Below, in pieces: positions 36,462 to 49,894 of a DNA stretch of 64,000 nt (positions are counted from its first letter, which is position 1; each line of letters starts with the position of its first letter). The stretch spans positions 4,896,632-4,960,631 of the forward strand of contig NC_133933.1 in assembly GCF_031877795.1 (NCBI RefSeq), read 5' to 3'. A model generated the notes under the pieces. It was not told where the DNA came from and did no database searches. It worked only from the letters and a program-made list of their open reading frames with translations. Position numbers and translations under genes: made by a program. This DNA comes from Strix aluco. Its lineage: Eukaryota > Chordata > Aves > Strigiformes > Strigidae.

Positions 36462-36824
36462 ACAGGGTGCTGAGAGGGAGACCTCATCACCCTCTACAAG
36501 TCCCTGAAAGGAGGGTGCAGAGAGGTGGGGATGAGTCTCTTGAACCAAGGAACAAGCGATAGGACAAGAGGGAATGGCCTCAAGCTGCTCCAGGGCAGGG
36601 TTAGACTGGCTCTTAGGAAGTATTTCTTTCCAAAAGGGGTTGTTGGGCGTTGGAATGGGCTGCCCAGGGCAGGGGGGGAGTCCCCATCCCTGGAGGGGTT
36701 TAAGAGTCGGGTTGACCCAGCACTGAGGGATCTGGTGGAGTTGGGAACTGTCAGTGTGAGGTTAATGGTTGGACTGGAGGATCTTCAAGGTCTTTTCCAA
36801 CCTGGATGATTCTGTGATTCTGAG
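36462..36824 (+). mobile_element. CR1 LINE 3' fragment
   Basis: It opens with 'gggtgctgagagggagacct', 'catcaccctctacaag' and 'ctgaaaggagggtgcagaga', typical of CR1 before the stop. It continues through 'tgcccagggcagg', 'cccatccctggagg' and 'ggttggactggaggatctt', and ends in the octamer pair ATTCTGTG / ATTCTGAG at 36809-36824. The frame at 36525-36809 is a decayed remnant of it, not a host gene. Confidence 0.93.
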
Positions 36825-39800
36825 GGGGCCATTTTCTGTTTGCATAGAAACTCCTTATGAGCATCATCCATGTGTTTTTTCATCCCAGCCAGAACACACT
36901 GCAGACTCTCAGAATCTTCACGTGTTGCCCCACAAAAAGAGATGGGGAAGAGTTGTGCCTCAGCTGTACACAACATGATGGCTGACTAGAAAGAACTAGA
37001 GAGCCGAGTGCAAGAAGCACCTAACACTGACTTTAACGGTGTTTTGATAGCTAACACCCAATCAAAAAAATCCAGTGCTCAGAAAACATTTTTTCATGAA
37101 TCGTCAACTCCTCCAGGTCCCAGTGGCACAGAGGCAGACATCGGAGCAAACTGAGGGGCTTGGCTGGAGGCAAGAAGCACCTTTCAGGACCATCCTCCTC
37201 AAGTGTGGTGATGAGTATGTGTTTAGAGACCCCCCCTTGTACACCAGAAGTGGAGTAGGAGAGTGTTGCGTGAAGCAACAACAGCAGTGCAGGAAGCTTT
37301 TAGGGATGTGAAGGCAGATGTGCCAAGGAGAGGCAAGGAAGAAAGCTCCAGAGTTTAAAATTGACAGCAGAAGGAAGGGCATTGAGTAAAGAGCTGGCAA
37401 CAAGCTGTGAGGGAGGGAAGGAGAGTGTGCTAATGGACTGGTCACGGAAAAGCTGAGCGATGATTTGGTGGACGGCGTTAGTCAGAGAGAAAGACCTCGG
37501 TAATAGAGAGTAAAGCACCACTCTCCCAAGCAAGAGAGCTTTCTGGAAAATTGAATCAGTTGTGTGTCAGAAAATGTACTGAGAACAAGGAAATTTGCAG
37601 GTGGGAGTCCAAATAGATGATGACTGTGACTCAATCTCGAGACAGGTAGCACAAGTGAAAAATAAATCAAAGGGAGAAACAAATGCAGAAAAATTAAGCA
37701 GACGGAGGGCAGCAACACTGAAAAGAAAAGAAAAGATGAACTCTTCACACATACACAACCTAAGAGTAGCTGAGCTGTATACTGGTTTTGGTTCACAATC
37801 AGGCTGTAATCTAACCTCAATCACTCTTTGTGCCTTCAAAGTTCAAGACGCTTGTGAAGTCTTCAAGTATTGTTTCAAACTACTGTGAGCACGTCAGGCT
37901 AGTTGCTGTTGACACCCAGAAGTGCCTCAGGTACCACTCCACTGCAGAACGCAGGCGATTACGCTTCTCATCTCCTGATTGCCAGCATGTGCTATTTTAT
38001 GTTCACTTGAAAAACATTAAATTAGTTAGGGCTGGGTATTCCTGTTGTAGATAGCATTGACGTACGTTTATGTGCTCAAAACTCAGTTTTAACTTCAGAG
38101 TGTTTTTCAAAGGCTCCTCATTATGTAGGAAGCCCCAGTGCTAATTAACAGACTCTAAATTAATCAGATACTCCAGAATGTGATAGTAACTGTGCACCAA
38201 GAGAAATCTGATGGACAAGACCTCAATGAATGATCAACTGATTCAGGCTTATCTTGAACAGATTCTTATTTTCTTTTTTTTTTTAAAAAAAAAAAAAAAA
38301 CACAAAACCAACACCTCACCACTGTGCCCCTTTCTTTCCACATACGGGGACAGCTGGATTTACACACACCTAATTCCCCATTTCATTGATGCCCCCCACC
38401 CCAGCAACCCACATATTTCTACCCAAAATGCAAAGATGCACGATGTGTCCCTTTGTGCAGACCCCGAGACTTCTCTAAGGCACTATGCAGTTTCACCAGC
38501 TTGCCTCTACTATCACTGTCAATCTAGGAGGGAGACATGACCAGAGTTACCTTATGCTAAGCAAAGAGTGCAACAAATCATCACTTTGATACGATGACAG
38601 CTTCAGTAAAGGCCACAAAATAAGATACATTTGACAAGAAGTCCTCTCACCTCTGTCCTCAGATTATCTTACAGGCTTCCTACATCCAGTACATGTATTT
38701 TTTCCCAATTTACCATGCTTCATGAAATACATATTTATGACTGAAATGTAAGAATATGCTTTTTCTCCCCATTTTTAATGCCTTTACCATTCACAATTGT
38801 TTCTGTTAGAAGGCAAATTGCAACGCAAATATTGTTCTGGTCACATCAGTCTGTGCTCTTATGCTGATGCAAAACAGATGCTACAAAGTGGAATTCTTGA
38901 GCTGCTGTAATTGCAGTGGAGGTAATAAATATGGTTACAGCTCAGGCCCTTTAGATGGCTCCTAAGTAGCCCAGTTTATCAATTGTTTGAGACTGAACCC
39001 CAGGAAATTGAGTTTAGCCTTAGTACTGCAACAAAAGCCCTTGCCATAGCTCCAAGGAACATCTCATGCGTAATAACAAATCAGGGAAGAGTTCCAGCAA
39101 GAGGAATTGAATTGGCTTTAAATGGCTGGAGGAAGGAGAATTTCCTCATCCCCAGGTAAGGGCTCCACTTCCTCCCCTCCCAAATGAACTTGACTGGGAC
39201 AAGGCTAAGTCACAGCTCATTACAAGCTTTGGAGACCCTCTGGAAGGAAAAGAAAAAAAGAAATAATAAAATAAAACAGCAGAGCATTGCTGAGTGTGAT
39301 CTTACAGAAAGGGTGGGGTGAGTAAATCCTCTCCTACTACCAGCAGTTGTTGCACAACCCAACAACTCTTCTCCTGTAGCAGACGGTTTGCAGGGAAATC
39401 AAACACTATGGAGCTGCTACCTCTGAACAATTACTACCAGGAGAAACGGAGTCCGGGCACCCCAGAAAGAAGAGATGGGAAAACTGTAAAAAGACAAAGA
39501 GCAGGCTATGAAATGGGAACCTACTAATTTTGTGCAATCCAACTCCTACCTGGTGGCTAAAGAAGGCAAAAGAAGCCTACCCAGCACACCACAGGGAATT
39601 GCTGTCTAGCTGTACAACCATTACAGAGGAACAACCAGAAACATTCACCTGAGCCAAAAGTAGCTTCAAATTGCCTATTAATTCTGAATGCCTGTCAGCA
39701 GTTACTGATGGGCCAGAGTGACCCAGCACCTACTAAAGAGAAAAATGAAATATAACCATTGCCTTAAAGAAAATAGCTAAAGAATCATTTCATCATGACT

Positions 39801-41082
39801 TTCATCGCCTTGTGCTTTCTAGCTCCCCTTCTACAATACCTTATTCCTCCTGGTAGCACTCCCCTCTCCACATCCTAGAGCTGCTTGTCCCTTCAATTTC
39901 CTCCTGTCCCAGCTGAGGGGATGCATTTATAAAGGTGCAGGGCCCTCCCTCTCCCAGCTGACTCAAATTGGCTGTTAATCACCAATAGCTGGAGTTTTCC
40001 CTTACCAGCCTGATAGTTCAATGGTTTCTTGTAGTCACTGTGTGACTCAAAGCCCACCTGGGTGACCAGATTTTAATTTCTCAGTAAACAAGGATCCACC
40101 TTCTGACAGTGAAACTTCTTTCTGTGTACTGAAAGGCACCAACTGCATTTGAAACACTGATTTGCATCTTTTTACAAATGAATTTGCTGAGGCCGGGCTC
40201 CTAACCTTGTGCACTGTGCTTTCGGTGAACAACTGTGGGAGGGAACTTTTCCAGAATATAAAAAATATTCAGTGAAAATGAATTTCAGAGATGCATGTTG
40301 CTTTGCTTACAGAAACCAATTTTAAAATGAGCCTTGAGCATTCACAGCAAGATCTGCTGGGGGAACATTGAAAAATGCTGAAATATTTTCCTCTATAAAT
40401 AAAATTTTGATGAAGTCTGTAATCAAAACTTCAAAACTGACCATTTTCCTTCAGGCTCCAGATAGGGTCATAAATAAAAAAAAAAAAAAAGGAAACTCCA
40501 TCCTTAATGTCTCTGTTCTAACAGACTTTTCAGAATTGCCATTAATAGTTTTGACTAAAATAAATAACAAAAAGTCTGTGGGCTTTGGACAGTTCTGTTT
40601 ATTTGACTCGATTTGCATGCTTATCCAGTCAGGGAAGATAAACAATTGCTCATGACACGTCTGACCCATCACCATGAAACGCCTCAGTTGCAAAGCTGAA
40701 TGTTAACTACTGACTATTTACAGGGAATGTTTGCAGCAGTCTTGGGCGCTTGGGAGAGGTCGGATCCCTCCAAGCGACGACTGAAGAGTGGGCTTGTGTG
40801 TAACGCCACGCTGATGAGCTCTGTTGGGTTTGGGCCTGGTGCTAGCTGGGGAGCCTTGGCGTACAATTACAGCACTTACGTGTGCTGGAAGAGGTGTAAA
40901 GCAAGGTCCTTGCTAGACTCCTAGATTTAAAAACCTGCCCCAAATCTTCAAAAACTTTTCTAAGGTGTCAGTAAGCACCATTCAACCCCACGTGCTCCCT
41001 GAATAGCAGAATGGGTCACATCTCACACTCTGCAACCTCAGGGCCCAGCTTGGCACCAAGTACAGAACATGCCTAAGAAACT
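36825..41082. other. Intergenic; homopolymers and a site-dense element near 39.9 kb
   Basis: No gene is recognised. It includes a T11-A16 run at 38274-38300, an A15 run at 40476-40490, and the regulatory-looking cluster at 39905-39990 listed separately. The open frames near 37.1-37.9 kb overlap on both strands and have no domain. Confidence 0.5.
39905..39990 (-). promoter_or_regulatory. Dense cluster of promoter/enhancer-like motifs
   Basis: Within 86 bases lie CAGCTG E-boxes (39910-39915, 39955-39960), a TTTATA that reads TATAAA on the minus strand (39926-39931), an AP-1/MAF-like TGACTCA (39959-39965) overlapping the second E-box, and an opposed CCAAT pair (ATTGG 39967-39971, CCAAT 39982-39986). 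On the minus strand the order CCAAT, AP-1, E-box, GGGAGGG, TATAAA has promoter-like spacing. There is no evidence of a transcript. Confidence 0.3.
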
Positions 41083-41382
41083 CACAGAATCATCTTGGCT
41101 GGAAAAGCCCTTGAAGATCATCCAGTCCAACCATTAACCTCACACTGACCGTTCTCAACTCCACCAGATCCCTCAGCGCTGGGTCAACCCGACTCTTAAA
41201 CCCCTCCAGGGATGGGGACTCCCCCACTGCCCTGGGCAGCCCATTCCAATGCCCAACAACCCCTTCTGGAAAGAAATGCTTCCTAAGAGCCAGTCTAAAC
41301 CTTCCCTGGTGCAACTTGAGGCCATTCCCTCTTGTCCTATCGCTTGTTCCTTGGTTGAAGAGACTCATCTCCAGCACCCCTG
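41083..41382 (-). mobile_element. CR1 LINE 3' fragment
   Basis: This is the reverse complement of the same CR1 region as the 36.5 kb copy. It starts with 'cacagaatcatcttggctgg', runs through 'gatcatccagtccaaccatt' and 'ctccaccagatccctcagcg', and ends near the 'ggttgaagagactcatctcc' segment. It is in inverted orientation to the 36.5 kb copy. Confidence 0.93.
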
Positions 41383-44300
41383 TCTTCAGTATATCTCCAG
41401 CCGCTGACATTTGCAGTCTAAAGCTCAACTGCAGCAAGAAACTGTGGTAAGGATGGTGCTGAGCCCACTTCTTGTGTGGAAGTCCATATCCAGGGACTGC
41501 TGGTGAATCTTGCATTAAAGAGGCACTAGGGAAAAAAAAAATCATGCAGGTAAGGATTTAGACCATGCCAGCATACACTAGCGCCACATCTAATCACCCA
41601 ACTTTCCTTTACGCTTTGATGGGCTGCCCGTTCCCTCCCCACATAAAGTATGTTCTTGTCTAGTCAGGACCAGTGCAAAGGCCTCTTGGTGAGTGTAAGA
41701 GGTGGAGGAGGAAGGGTGCTACCCTCCTATACACCACCACACCACAGGGAGGCAAGAAACACCCTGCTCCTTCCTTTTGTGGTAAAAAACGCCTTATAAT
41801 TTTAAAAGGCTTATACTACAGCAGCTGAGACATCAGTACTTTCTCACTGGATTTTCTGCCTGAGGTACTGACAACAGTCAGAAATTTGCCTGGAAGCAAC
41901 AAACTAAGCGAAAATAATAAAGCAGAAGCAAGAGGCACAATTGAAAGTCACATCTGAACAGGCAAGACACAGTGCCAAAGCAGTCAGCAGCCTGGTGGAT
42001 ATTTTAGACTGTTTAATCCTTCAAATATATGCCAAATATATACCTGCAAGTCCTCCGCAGACAGCTCTGCTTCAGTGAGAGGTTCACTCCAAAGAAAAGC
42101 AAATGTTGGTGCCTTCCTTCCGCTGGAGCTTCTAATAATAACAAGTTATAATTATTGAAGTTAATAGAAATGATTGAAATACAACACAAATAATTGGCTC
42201 CCTAATATTCCTGTTCTGGGGAGCCATAGTCCAGTAAGTAGCTTTCCCCACCCGTAAAGCTGAATTTATGAGGAAGTCCCCCGTGTTTGTGGTAGCAGGC
42301 AGCTGGCGGAGCTGGGGGCAATCTGTCCCCAGCTCCTTCATTTTAGTTTCTGGTAAAGTCGGGCTGTTTTGCTGGGCGATGCCCCCAGAAAGCACTGCAC
42401 AGCGTCTACCTCTCCACAGCAGCCTGAGAAATGGGATGGTGGTGATGTGCTTTGGCACTCAGCGTTGCTACGTGCTTAACCCTGCTGTGAAAATTTGGCC
42501 CTCGATTGCAGATTTGTCCAAGATCAATCTAAGGAGGCAACGTGAAGCTTCCTGGCACCCTCTCGCTGCTGATGTTGATCCCTGGGCGGGCAGGAGAGCA
42601 CAGGGCCAAGGTTTGGCAGGAACCTGGCGCACGAGCGGGCTCACACTGTCCCTTTGCTGGTTTTGTAACCTGCAGGCTTTAATCACGGAGGGGAAGGCAT
42701 GAAGAGAGTGAGGGGCGCAGAGAGACAGCCGCTGGTAATGTCAGAGGCAGGAAGACAAGCCTGCTGGCATAAGGGAAGCAAAGGTCTGCTCCTGGGGGCT
42801 GGGGGCACGGCCGCGGCAGGAGGGAATGGGTCAGCCTGCTGACATGCCGTGAATAAAAGTTGCTGTCAGGGGAAAGGTCCCTCCACGAGCCTTTTGCCTC
42901 GCCTGGGCGAGAGGGACCGAGCATTTTGCATGCTCTATTTTCTTTGCAGCCCAGAGCAAGACCCAGGGCTCAGATGTCATTCTGAACAGTTTCTCGCCTT
43001 CCTTACAAATATTTAACCACTGTATTTTCCTTCTGCCAGCCAGCTGACAGGAGTGAGATCCTGGTGCAAAGCATAGGCCAGAAGGACAGAAATATGTTTG
43101 CATTCCTTCAAAGTGCATCAGCAGCACAGGGGCAAGCCCTCGGTGAGCCCTCGCCCGTGCTTCTCAGCTGGTGAGGGACTGGGGGGACACGCACCCACCT
43201 CTTCCCCCACCTCGCACACTCAGGTTGCTCGTGCGAATATACAGGAAGAATATTTTTCTCTCCCTTTCTGGCCACTGCTGCAGGATTTTCACAGCAATGC
43301 TTTCTTCCAATCTCTGCTGCCCTCTGCTGATACAAAGCCAAGTCACTGAGAAAAGCCTTTGTGATGAGCCGAAGCTTCATTTTTTTGCTGCAAAAGCTCA
43401 TCCTCATTAAAACACCAGTACAGTTACAGCCTAGGGTTTCCTCTTCTTTGTCCCCAACACAAAGTCTGAAGCCGTAAGGCATGTCACTCAAGGAAAGATT
43501 CTTTGTTTAATCACACCACAATGATTTAGGAGTTAATTTGTCCTCATCACCTCACATCCAGTAAATACTGGTTTAATCAATTTACAGGCTTCAATATTAA
43601 AAAAAAAAAAAAAAAAAAAAAAAGGTAAGATGAGGGTTAAAGGCTCTGGGTTGAAATTGGGTCCCTGCACTTAAGATTTTCCACGTGAATTTCTCCCTGC
43701 ACCAGAAGTCATTCTGGGACACGTACCGTGCCCCATCCGCTGCTGCTTACAACCCCACATTTCAATCAGGCATCTGTTCCCCATCAGTAGCCCAGGGAAG
43801 AGACTGCCTCTTGCAGGGGCTCGGCCAGACCCTGTGCAGGGCTCTGGGGGAATATTCTCTAATCCCTGCCTGATGTGCTTTTAAAATAAATTAATATAAA
43901 AGCTGCTTTTTTTACTGAGATAAACGCTGTGACAAGCAAGCAGGGATGGAATCAGACTGCTGCATGTATATAACAGGCGTCATTTTCTCCCCAAGCTCCA
44001 CTGTTCCCATCACCTGCTGCAAAACAGATCTTCAAACAACGCATAGACTGCTCTGCTGCTCCTGCATGAGCAGAGACCAGTTTAGAGGAGACAAAACCCA
44101 TTAGGCAGGCTCCTGGCTGAAGAGGCAGACCACGAGCCCTGTGTCAAACCTGCTCCTCTGGTGCCGCTCAGCATCATCCTGGCCGGCCTCCACGGCCCAG
44201 CGCTGCTCAGCAGGGCCTGGAGGGAAATGCTTCCCTAAAGCACCTGCCAGAGAGCTGAAATTGCCAGCGGGCTATTCCCATGCCAATTCGCTTGGTCACG

Positions 44301-47300
44301 GGAGGGAGGCAATGTAACCCTGTAGATAACACACCGACCCAGAAATCCAGGCCCTTTTTTCTCTCCTGCATCTCTAGGAACAGATCACTTCATTCCTCGA
44401 TGCTTGAATTTCCACCTCCGCAAAGCAAGGGCATCGCTTCCACCGTAAAGCAGCTTGAGAGCTGTTGGTAACAAGATTTATGGTTATTGAGGAGTTATTT
44501 AGTGCAGCTTTTAGATCCTGCTCCATTGATTTTGCTTCACAGACTCTGTGGCTCCTGCCGCTATTACCGGTTAACTAACACCGGCCCTTCAGTAGCTTCT
44601 GGCCATTGTGTTTCTGGAGGACCCCAACACCCAGAGCTGCACGGAGAGAGAACATCGGCCATAACCACCAGAGGATTTACACTCTAAATTAGATCTTGAA
44701 TATAAGCTTATTTCCTTCCTTTTGTACCATCCGCTTGGACCGGTGCTTGCAACAAGTGAAAAACACAACCATCAATACCATATTTAACTCCTGTGATACT
44801 TAAGAGGATGAAATATCCTTCTCCGATGAGCTCTGTGAGAAGCAACAGGTGATGGCAGCCCCTAAAGCAGCTCATTCCTCATCAGTCCTGTTGCTTGTAA
44901 AACTTGTAACCCGTTCAACACCCCTTGTTGAGCTCTGCTGCCCTGTGCTGCTCCACACTGCTCTGCAGTCCCCAGGGAAGGGCTGATGGGTTGTGCAGTG
45001 AAGGGTTTCTCCGAGTTGATGCAAGTTTTGATCCTTAAGGAGTCATTTTAATCATCTGAGCTGCAGGGCAAATAGAGGCATTTTGTTCAGGTTACGGTGC
45101 TTGGGTTTAGGTGAGGAGGTAAATACACCTTATTAGATTGTATTACTTGGATAGCAACAAGCAATTTTCCCCTTCAGTAAAATTTATACCATTTGGCTTA
45201 GTGGGATTAATAACAGATAACAAAAAAAAAAAAAAAAAAAGCAAGCAAATTTGCCACAAGCAGATTGTCTGAACATCCTTTGTGTGCACGTGTTTCTGAG
45301 CATGTGAAGGACAAGAGCCTGAATCACTGAAGAGAAAGGTCTCAGGAAGCCTAGATAAAACATCAAACCACTCAGCAGCTTTTCTGCTGTGTTTATGCAG
45401 TTGTCATTTGGCCACAGTCACAAACCCAAGTTTCCCTTCAAGTAGCTGAGCTGCCAGTTCATGGTCTGGTATGAAACAGCACAAGTTCAGGGTCAGCACT
45501 GCCTGTGCTTCACCTCCCTGGTCCCCCTGATCTGAATTAAGCTGGTTAGGCTGGGAGGCAACGCTGAAGGATTCTCCATTTCCTAATCCCAGCAGAGCCA
45601 GCAAGCCGCCCCCAAACACATCACCCTACCCTATGGTTGCTTTTAAACCCAAATCAAATCCCAAACAGAAGCTCAGTGCTCCACTGCCAGACCCAAAAGC
45701 TGGGTTTTCATTCAAGCACATTTGTTTTACTCTGAATTCCATTCACAAAGGGACACTGGACAGACAGCGTCTGCAGACATGAGACGTTGTGGCAGGAGCT
45801 GTGAAAACACCCTCGCCGTGATGGGAGTTTGTGTACGCTGGAACATCTCAGCAGCAGCAGCGCTGGGCCCTTCGCTCTTCAGGATGCAAGAAATCATCGT
45901 TGAACTGCACTGACGGATTTTGATTTTCATGTACTGGGAGAGAATGGTCAATTCTTAATAAGGTAATTAAAGTTCTTCTTCAATAAGCCAGCACAAAACA
46001 TTTTATGGCTCCCGGCTATAGTGCCCAGTGTAACTGAAGTTCAGATAAACACATTGACAAAGAAACATCCATTTAATCTAATGTCTATTGAGCAGATTTA
46101 AAAAGCAGTAGGCTGTTGCAGGAATTCTCCAGAGAGCTTGCTGCTGGTCTGCTGGGGAATATCTCCACATTTTGGCTCACTCCATTTTGCCAGCATGCAG
46201 AGAGCCCCTTTCCAGCCTCCCGTCTCTCCACCAACAGATCAGAGCTGCTCTGGTTTTCCACCATCCACTTCCACGCCTCACTGTGACCGTGGCCGAAAGC
46301 TCAGTACTAGGCAACCTGCCTTGAAATGAACAGAAAGGCTCAGCTTATCACCGCTGAAACACAATTCTCTGTGTTCCTTGTTAGGGTGCTGCGCTAATTA
46401 ATACATCAGAAGGGGCTGTTGGGAGCATGTGCTGATTTACTGTGAGCCCAGCAGAGAGGGGCTGGGTGGAAGTGTGATGCTGGAGCTGGTTTCTTTATTT
46501 AACTCCAGATTTCTTTGCCTCCCTACAGCAGCAGCTTTCTGCCTTACTTCTCTAACTCTCTCTCTGTCACAGCCCCAGGCATCACAACAACTTTGATTTC
46601 TTAAAGACAGACACAACTATATTTGTACTGAATTATTTTTACCCATAAATATCACAGATGTGAAGACAGTACAAGAAATGAGAGTGTCTTAACAAAACCA
46701 ACACCCCACGCTCAGCCCCAGCATTTCAAGATGCTTGTGAAAAATCTGGAGATTTCAGGTCAACCAAAAGGCTGTTATATTACATCCATGAGGATCTCTT
46801 GCTGAATTTCCTAGCGTTGCTGGATGGCAAAAGCACAGTGGCCTACTCCTGCTGTAATTTTTGCTGGAGAACAGTTTCTGCTACCTGCTGTTACCCTTCC
46901 TTTGGCATTGCTTTATCCCTCATGCCCTCCTGCCTCATCGCAACAGCTGAAACGCCTTGGGCCTGCCTTGTTTCACCTCTCTGCTGCATCCATCCCTCTC
47001 CTCCTCCTCCTGGGCTGCACCTCATGCTGGCTTCCCATTCCCTTCCCGGGACAGGCACTGTTCTGGTTTTCTCCTCCGCTCTCAGCAGTGTTTCCGCTAC
47101 ATCACTTCCAGCGCCGTATGCTTCTCCCTCCTGCATCTGCCTCTTCCTCCCCACGGTTGTCTTCTTTTTTTGGCCTTCCTTTCACCAAAACAGGCAGCCA
47201 GTTGGTATTCCCACACTGGAAGAAGAACGCTCATCGCAGTTCTTGGGTACAGTTTTGAATTCCCATTGCTAACAGCCAGTCTTCTTCGGTTACCCAAAAG

Positions 47301-48487
47301 GGAGCTCAGACGACAAGTTTTCAGCTGCCAGCTAGCAAGCATCCTCAGGAGTATTCTCTATTTCTGTCGATAGCTCCTCCATTGCTACCACCACATACCG
47401 AGATCATATATCCTAGTATTTTTCCATAGGAAAAGACAAATCAGCCAGAATCTTGTGACTTTCAAAAAGCGATCATTGATTACCTTGCAGTTGCAACCAG
47501 GAATGTCTCGAGGAAACTTGTACTTTTGAACGCACCAGGGCACACGCAACGATTTGTCTCCTTGGCAGGATTACAACTTGCGTTTGTGCTGCCAAAATGC
47601 AAATGCCACTGTGGGGCAGCTGAAAACATACCAGTAACTCCAACTCTGTAAATAATCCAGATGGGAGATTGATTGATGTTGCCTGCTTCGTATATTGTAA
47701 CAGGAGTCTGCTGGGTTCACATCTTCAGATCAGGCCAGCAGGATGTACCTGGAGCTTGTGTCAACACCAACCAACCCAAAGCAACTGAATTCCCTGAAAC
47801 TCCATGGCTGGTTTCAGGGAGCACTGCCTGGGTTGGCCAACACTCTGCCGGGGAGGTGAGGGCAGGTATGGGGGGGGGACAGGCAGCACAAGAGACCCTG
47901 CAGACACATCCCTCCCAAAGCCGTCACCCCCTTCTCACCATCCTCCCCCTCCCTGCGTGCAGACACCCCCATACCCTGTCCACACGCCCTGCCCCAAGGT
48001 TGCAGGTCAGCCCTGGCCGCTCGCCTCCAGCTTTGCGGAGACCTGCCCACGGCACTCCCGTTGCGGTATTCAGCTGCTCTCCAGTGCTCGCTTTCTGCTT
48101 CACCATCTGCTTCTAAATATATTCTGTTAACATGTTATTTTGCAGGGGCTGTTGGTGCATGAAAGGAAGCAGGTTTAACAATTGCCACCACGCTGTATTT
48201 CTGAAAAGTCAAATACTACATACTGCCTTTCCTCTGATGAGTTTAAGTGCTCTGACCTTTACAACTCCACAAAGTGTTGGGAGGCAGGGAAGTGAAAGCA
48301 TGGAGAGCAACAAGCCCACCCATCACTGCTTGCACTGGTGCTACATCCATTTCACCCAGGGCAGCTCCTCTCTCCTGCTCTGGGTTTGACCATGATCTGC
48401 AGACATGTTGGATACACCATGCTCCAAGGCCAAACGCTGGGGCTGTACCCCCAGGGGCAGTGAAGAAATCAGTACAGAACGAGTGAG
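41383..48487. other. Intergenic, no gene recognised; poly(A) runs and pyrimidine-rich stretch
   Basis: A25 at 43599-43623 and A19 at 45222-45240 are the clearest simple repeats. From 46799 to 47373 the plus strand is C/T-rich, and all three forward frames stay open together over much of it, a sign of composition rather than coding. The G/C-rich 47860-48060 likewise gives overlapping frames on both strands. No conserved domain is seen. Confidence 0.5.
43599..43623 (+). repeat. Poly(A) tract, 25 bases
   Basis: An uninterrupted A run. No retrocopy could be recognised immediately upstream. Confidence 0.95.
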
Positions 48488-49228
48488 ATCACAGAATCAT
48501 CCAGGTTGGAAAAGACCTTGAAGATCATCCAGTCCAACCATTAACCTCACACTGACCGTTCTCAACTCCACCAGATCCCTCAGCGCTGGGTCAACCCGAC
48601 TCTTCAACCCCTCCAGGGATGGGGACTCCACCCCTGCCCTGGGCAGCCCATTCCAATGCCCAACAACCCCTTCTGGGAAGAAATACTTCCTAAGAGCCAG
48701 TGTAAACCCTGCCCTGGAGCAACTTGAGGACATTCCTTCTTGCCCTATAGCTTGTTACTTGGTTCAAGAGACTCATCCCCCCTCTCTGCACCCTCCTTTC
48801 AGGTAGTTGAGGAGGGCAATGAGGTCTCCCCTCAGCCTCCTCTTCTCCAGACTAAACCCCCCCAGTTCCCTCAGCTGCTCCCCATCAGACCTGTGCTCCA
48901 GACCCTGCACCAGCTCCGTTGCCCTTCTCTGGACACGCTCGAGTCATTCAATGTCCTTTTTGGAGTGAGAGGCCCAAAACTGAACCCAGTAATCAAGGTG
49001 CAGCCTCACCAGTGCCGAGTACAGGGGTAAGATCCCTTCCCTGTCCCTGCTGGCCACGCTATTGCTGATACAAGCCAGGATGCCATTAGCCTTCTTGGCC
49101 ACCTGGGCACACTGCTGGCTCATGTTCAGCCGGCTGTCAATCAACCCCCCCAGGTCCCTCTCTGACTGGCAGCTCTCCAGCCACTCCTCCCCAAGCCTGT
49201 AGCCCTGCTGGGGGTTGTGGCCGATGAT
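48488..49228 (-). mobile_element. CR1 LINE fragment with reverse-transcriptase ORF C-terminus
   Basis: The longest CR1 piece in the window. Its 3' half matches the 41.1 kb copy. Further 5' (higher coordinates) the minus strand encodes the CR1 ORF2 tail: [17 protein letters not shown] from about 49205, then [40 protein letters not shown] and [20 protein letters not shown] down to KKDIE at about 48944. The two stretches are in the expected order, with frame disruptions between some parts. It is truncated at both the 5' end and within the RT domain and is inactive. Confidence 0.95.
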
Positions 49229-49894
49229 TGTGGTCTCCTACTTCCACGGAAGCTCAATACTCCCCTCAGTGGGGGTGGTGGCTCCTCAAAGTCCATGGTC
49301 CCCAGGCCAGCTCCATTGTAAAGCTCAAAGCTGGCCAGATTTGGCCCCTTCTGCTCACACCAGGAGGCATTACCAAGACCTGTCTCCACTCTCACCCCAC
49401 CAGAAGAGGACACACAGCTCTGGGAGCAAAAATGACCCCCGTGGCCGCCACAGTGCAGGTGAGGAGCTGGGATGGACATATCCCTTTGCTGTGTGGCACT
49501 GAGAAAGCAGAACATGGCAAACGGCATACAAGGACTTGGAGAGCCACCGAAACACAGTAGCTTTAGCTGGAAATCGCAACAATCTCTTCCAATAGAAAAT
49601 ATATGCCACATGCATTTATCAGAGCCCTGGATCTCTGTAGTCTCCTATACGAGCACCCTTTCCAGTATGTGCTATAAAGTAAATGTTACCATAGATGAAG
49701 ATGCATCTCTGCAACCACCATCCATATGCTGGGAGCTTCACCTCCATTTAGCAAAGGTGTGATCCAAAGGATGACAAAGATAACAGACATCTCAGAACTG
49801 CCTGGGTTAGATCAGGCTCTGTTTGCCCAACCACACATTATAAAAAGGTAAAAAGAAAATCCCTTCTCAAGATTGGCTGTAAACTGCCATATAC

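Noticed and set aside
36525..36809. 94-codon frame with sequence similar to the minus-strand frames at 41090-41545 and 48497-48733
   Set aside because: The repeated peptide (RLALRKYFFPKGVVGRWNGL) is decayed CR1 sequence near its 3' end, not a host gene family.
46799..47373. 157-, 144- and 138-codon forward frames
   Set aside because: All three forward frames are open together over much of the interval because the strand is C/T-rich with few purine-rich stops. That is composition, not coding.
47673..48130. 147- and 108-codon frames in G/C-rich sequence
   Set aside because: They overlap each other and two minus-strand frames, and show only low-complexity Pro/Ser/His content.
49141..49611. 156-codon minus-strand frame
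   Set aside because: Its C-terminal part is an out-of-frame reading of CR1; the true CR1 frame is seen beside it. The rest has no homology I can name.
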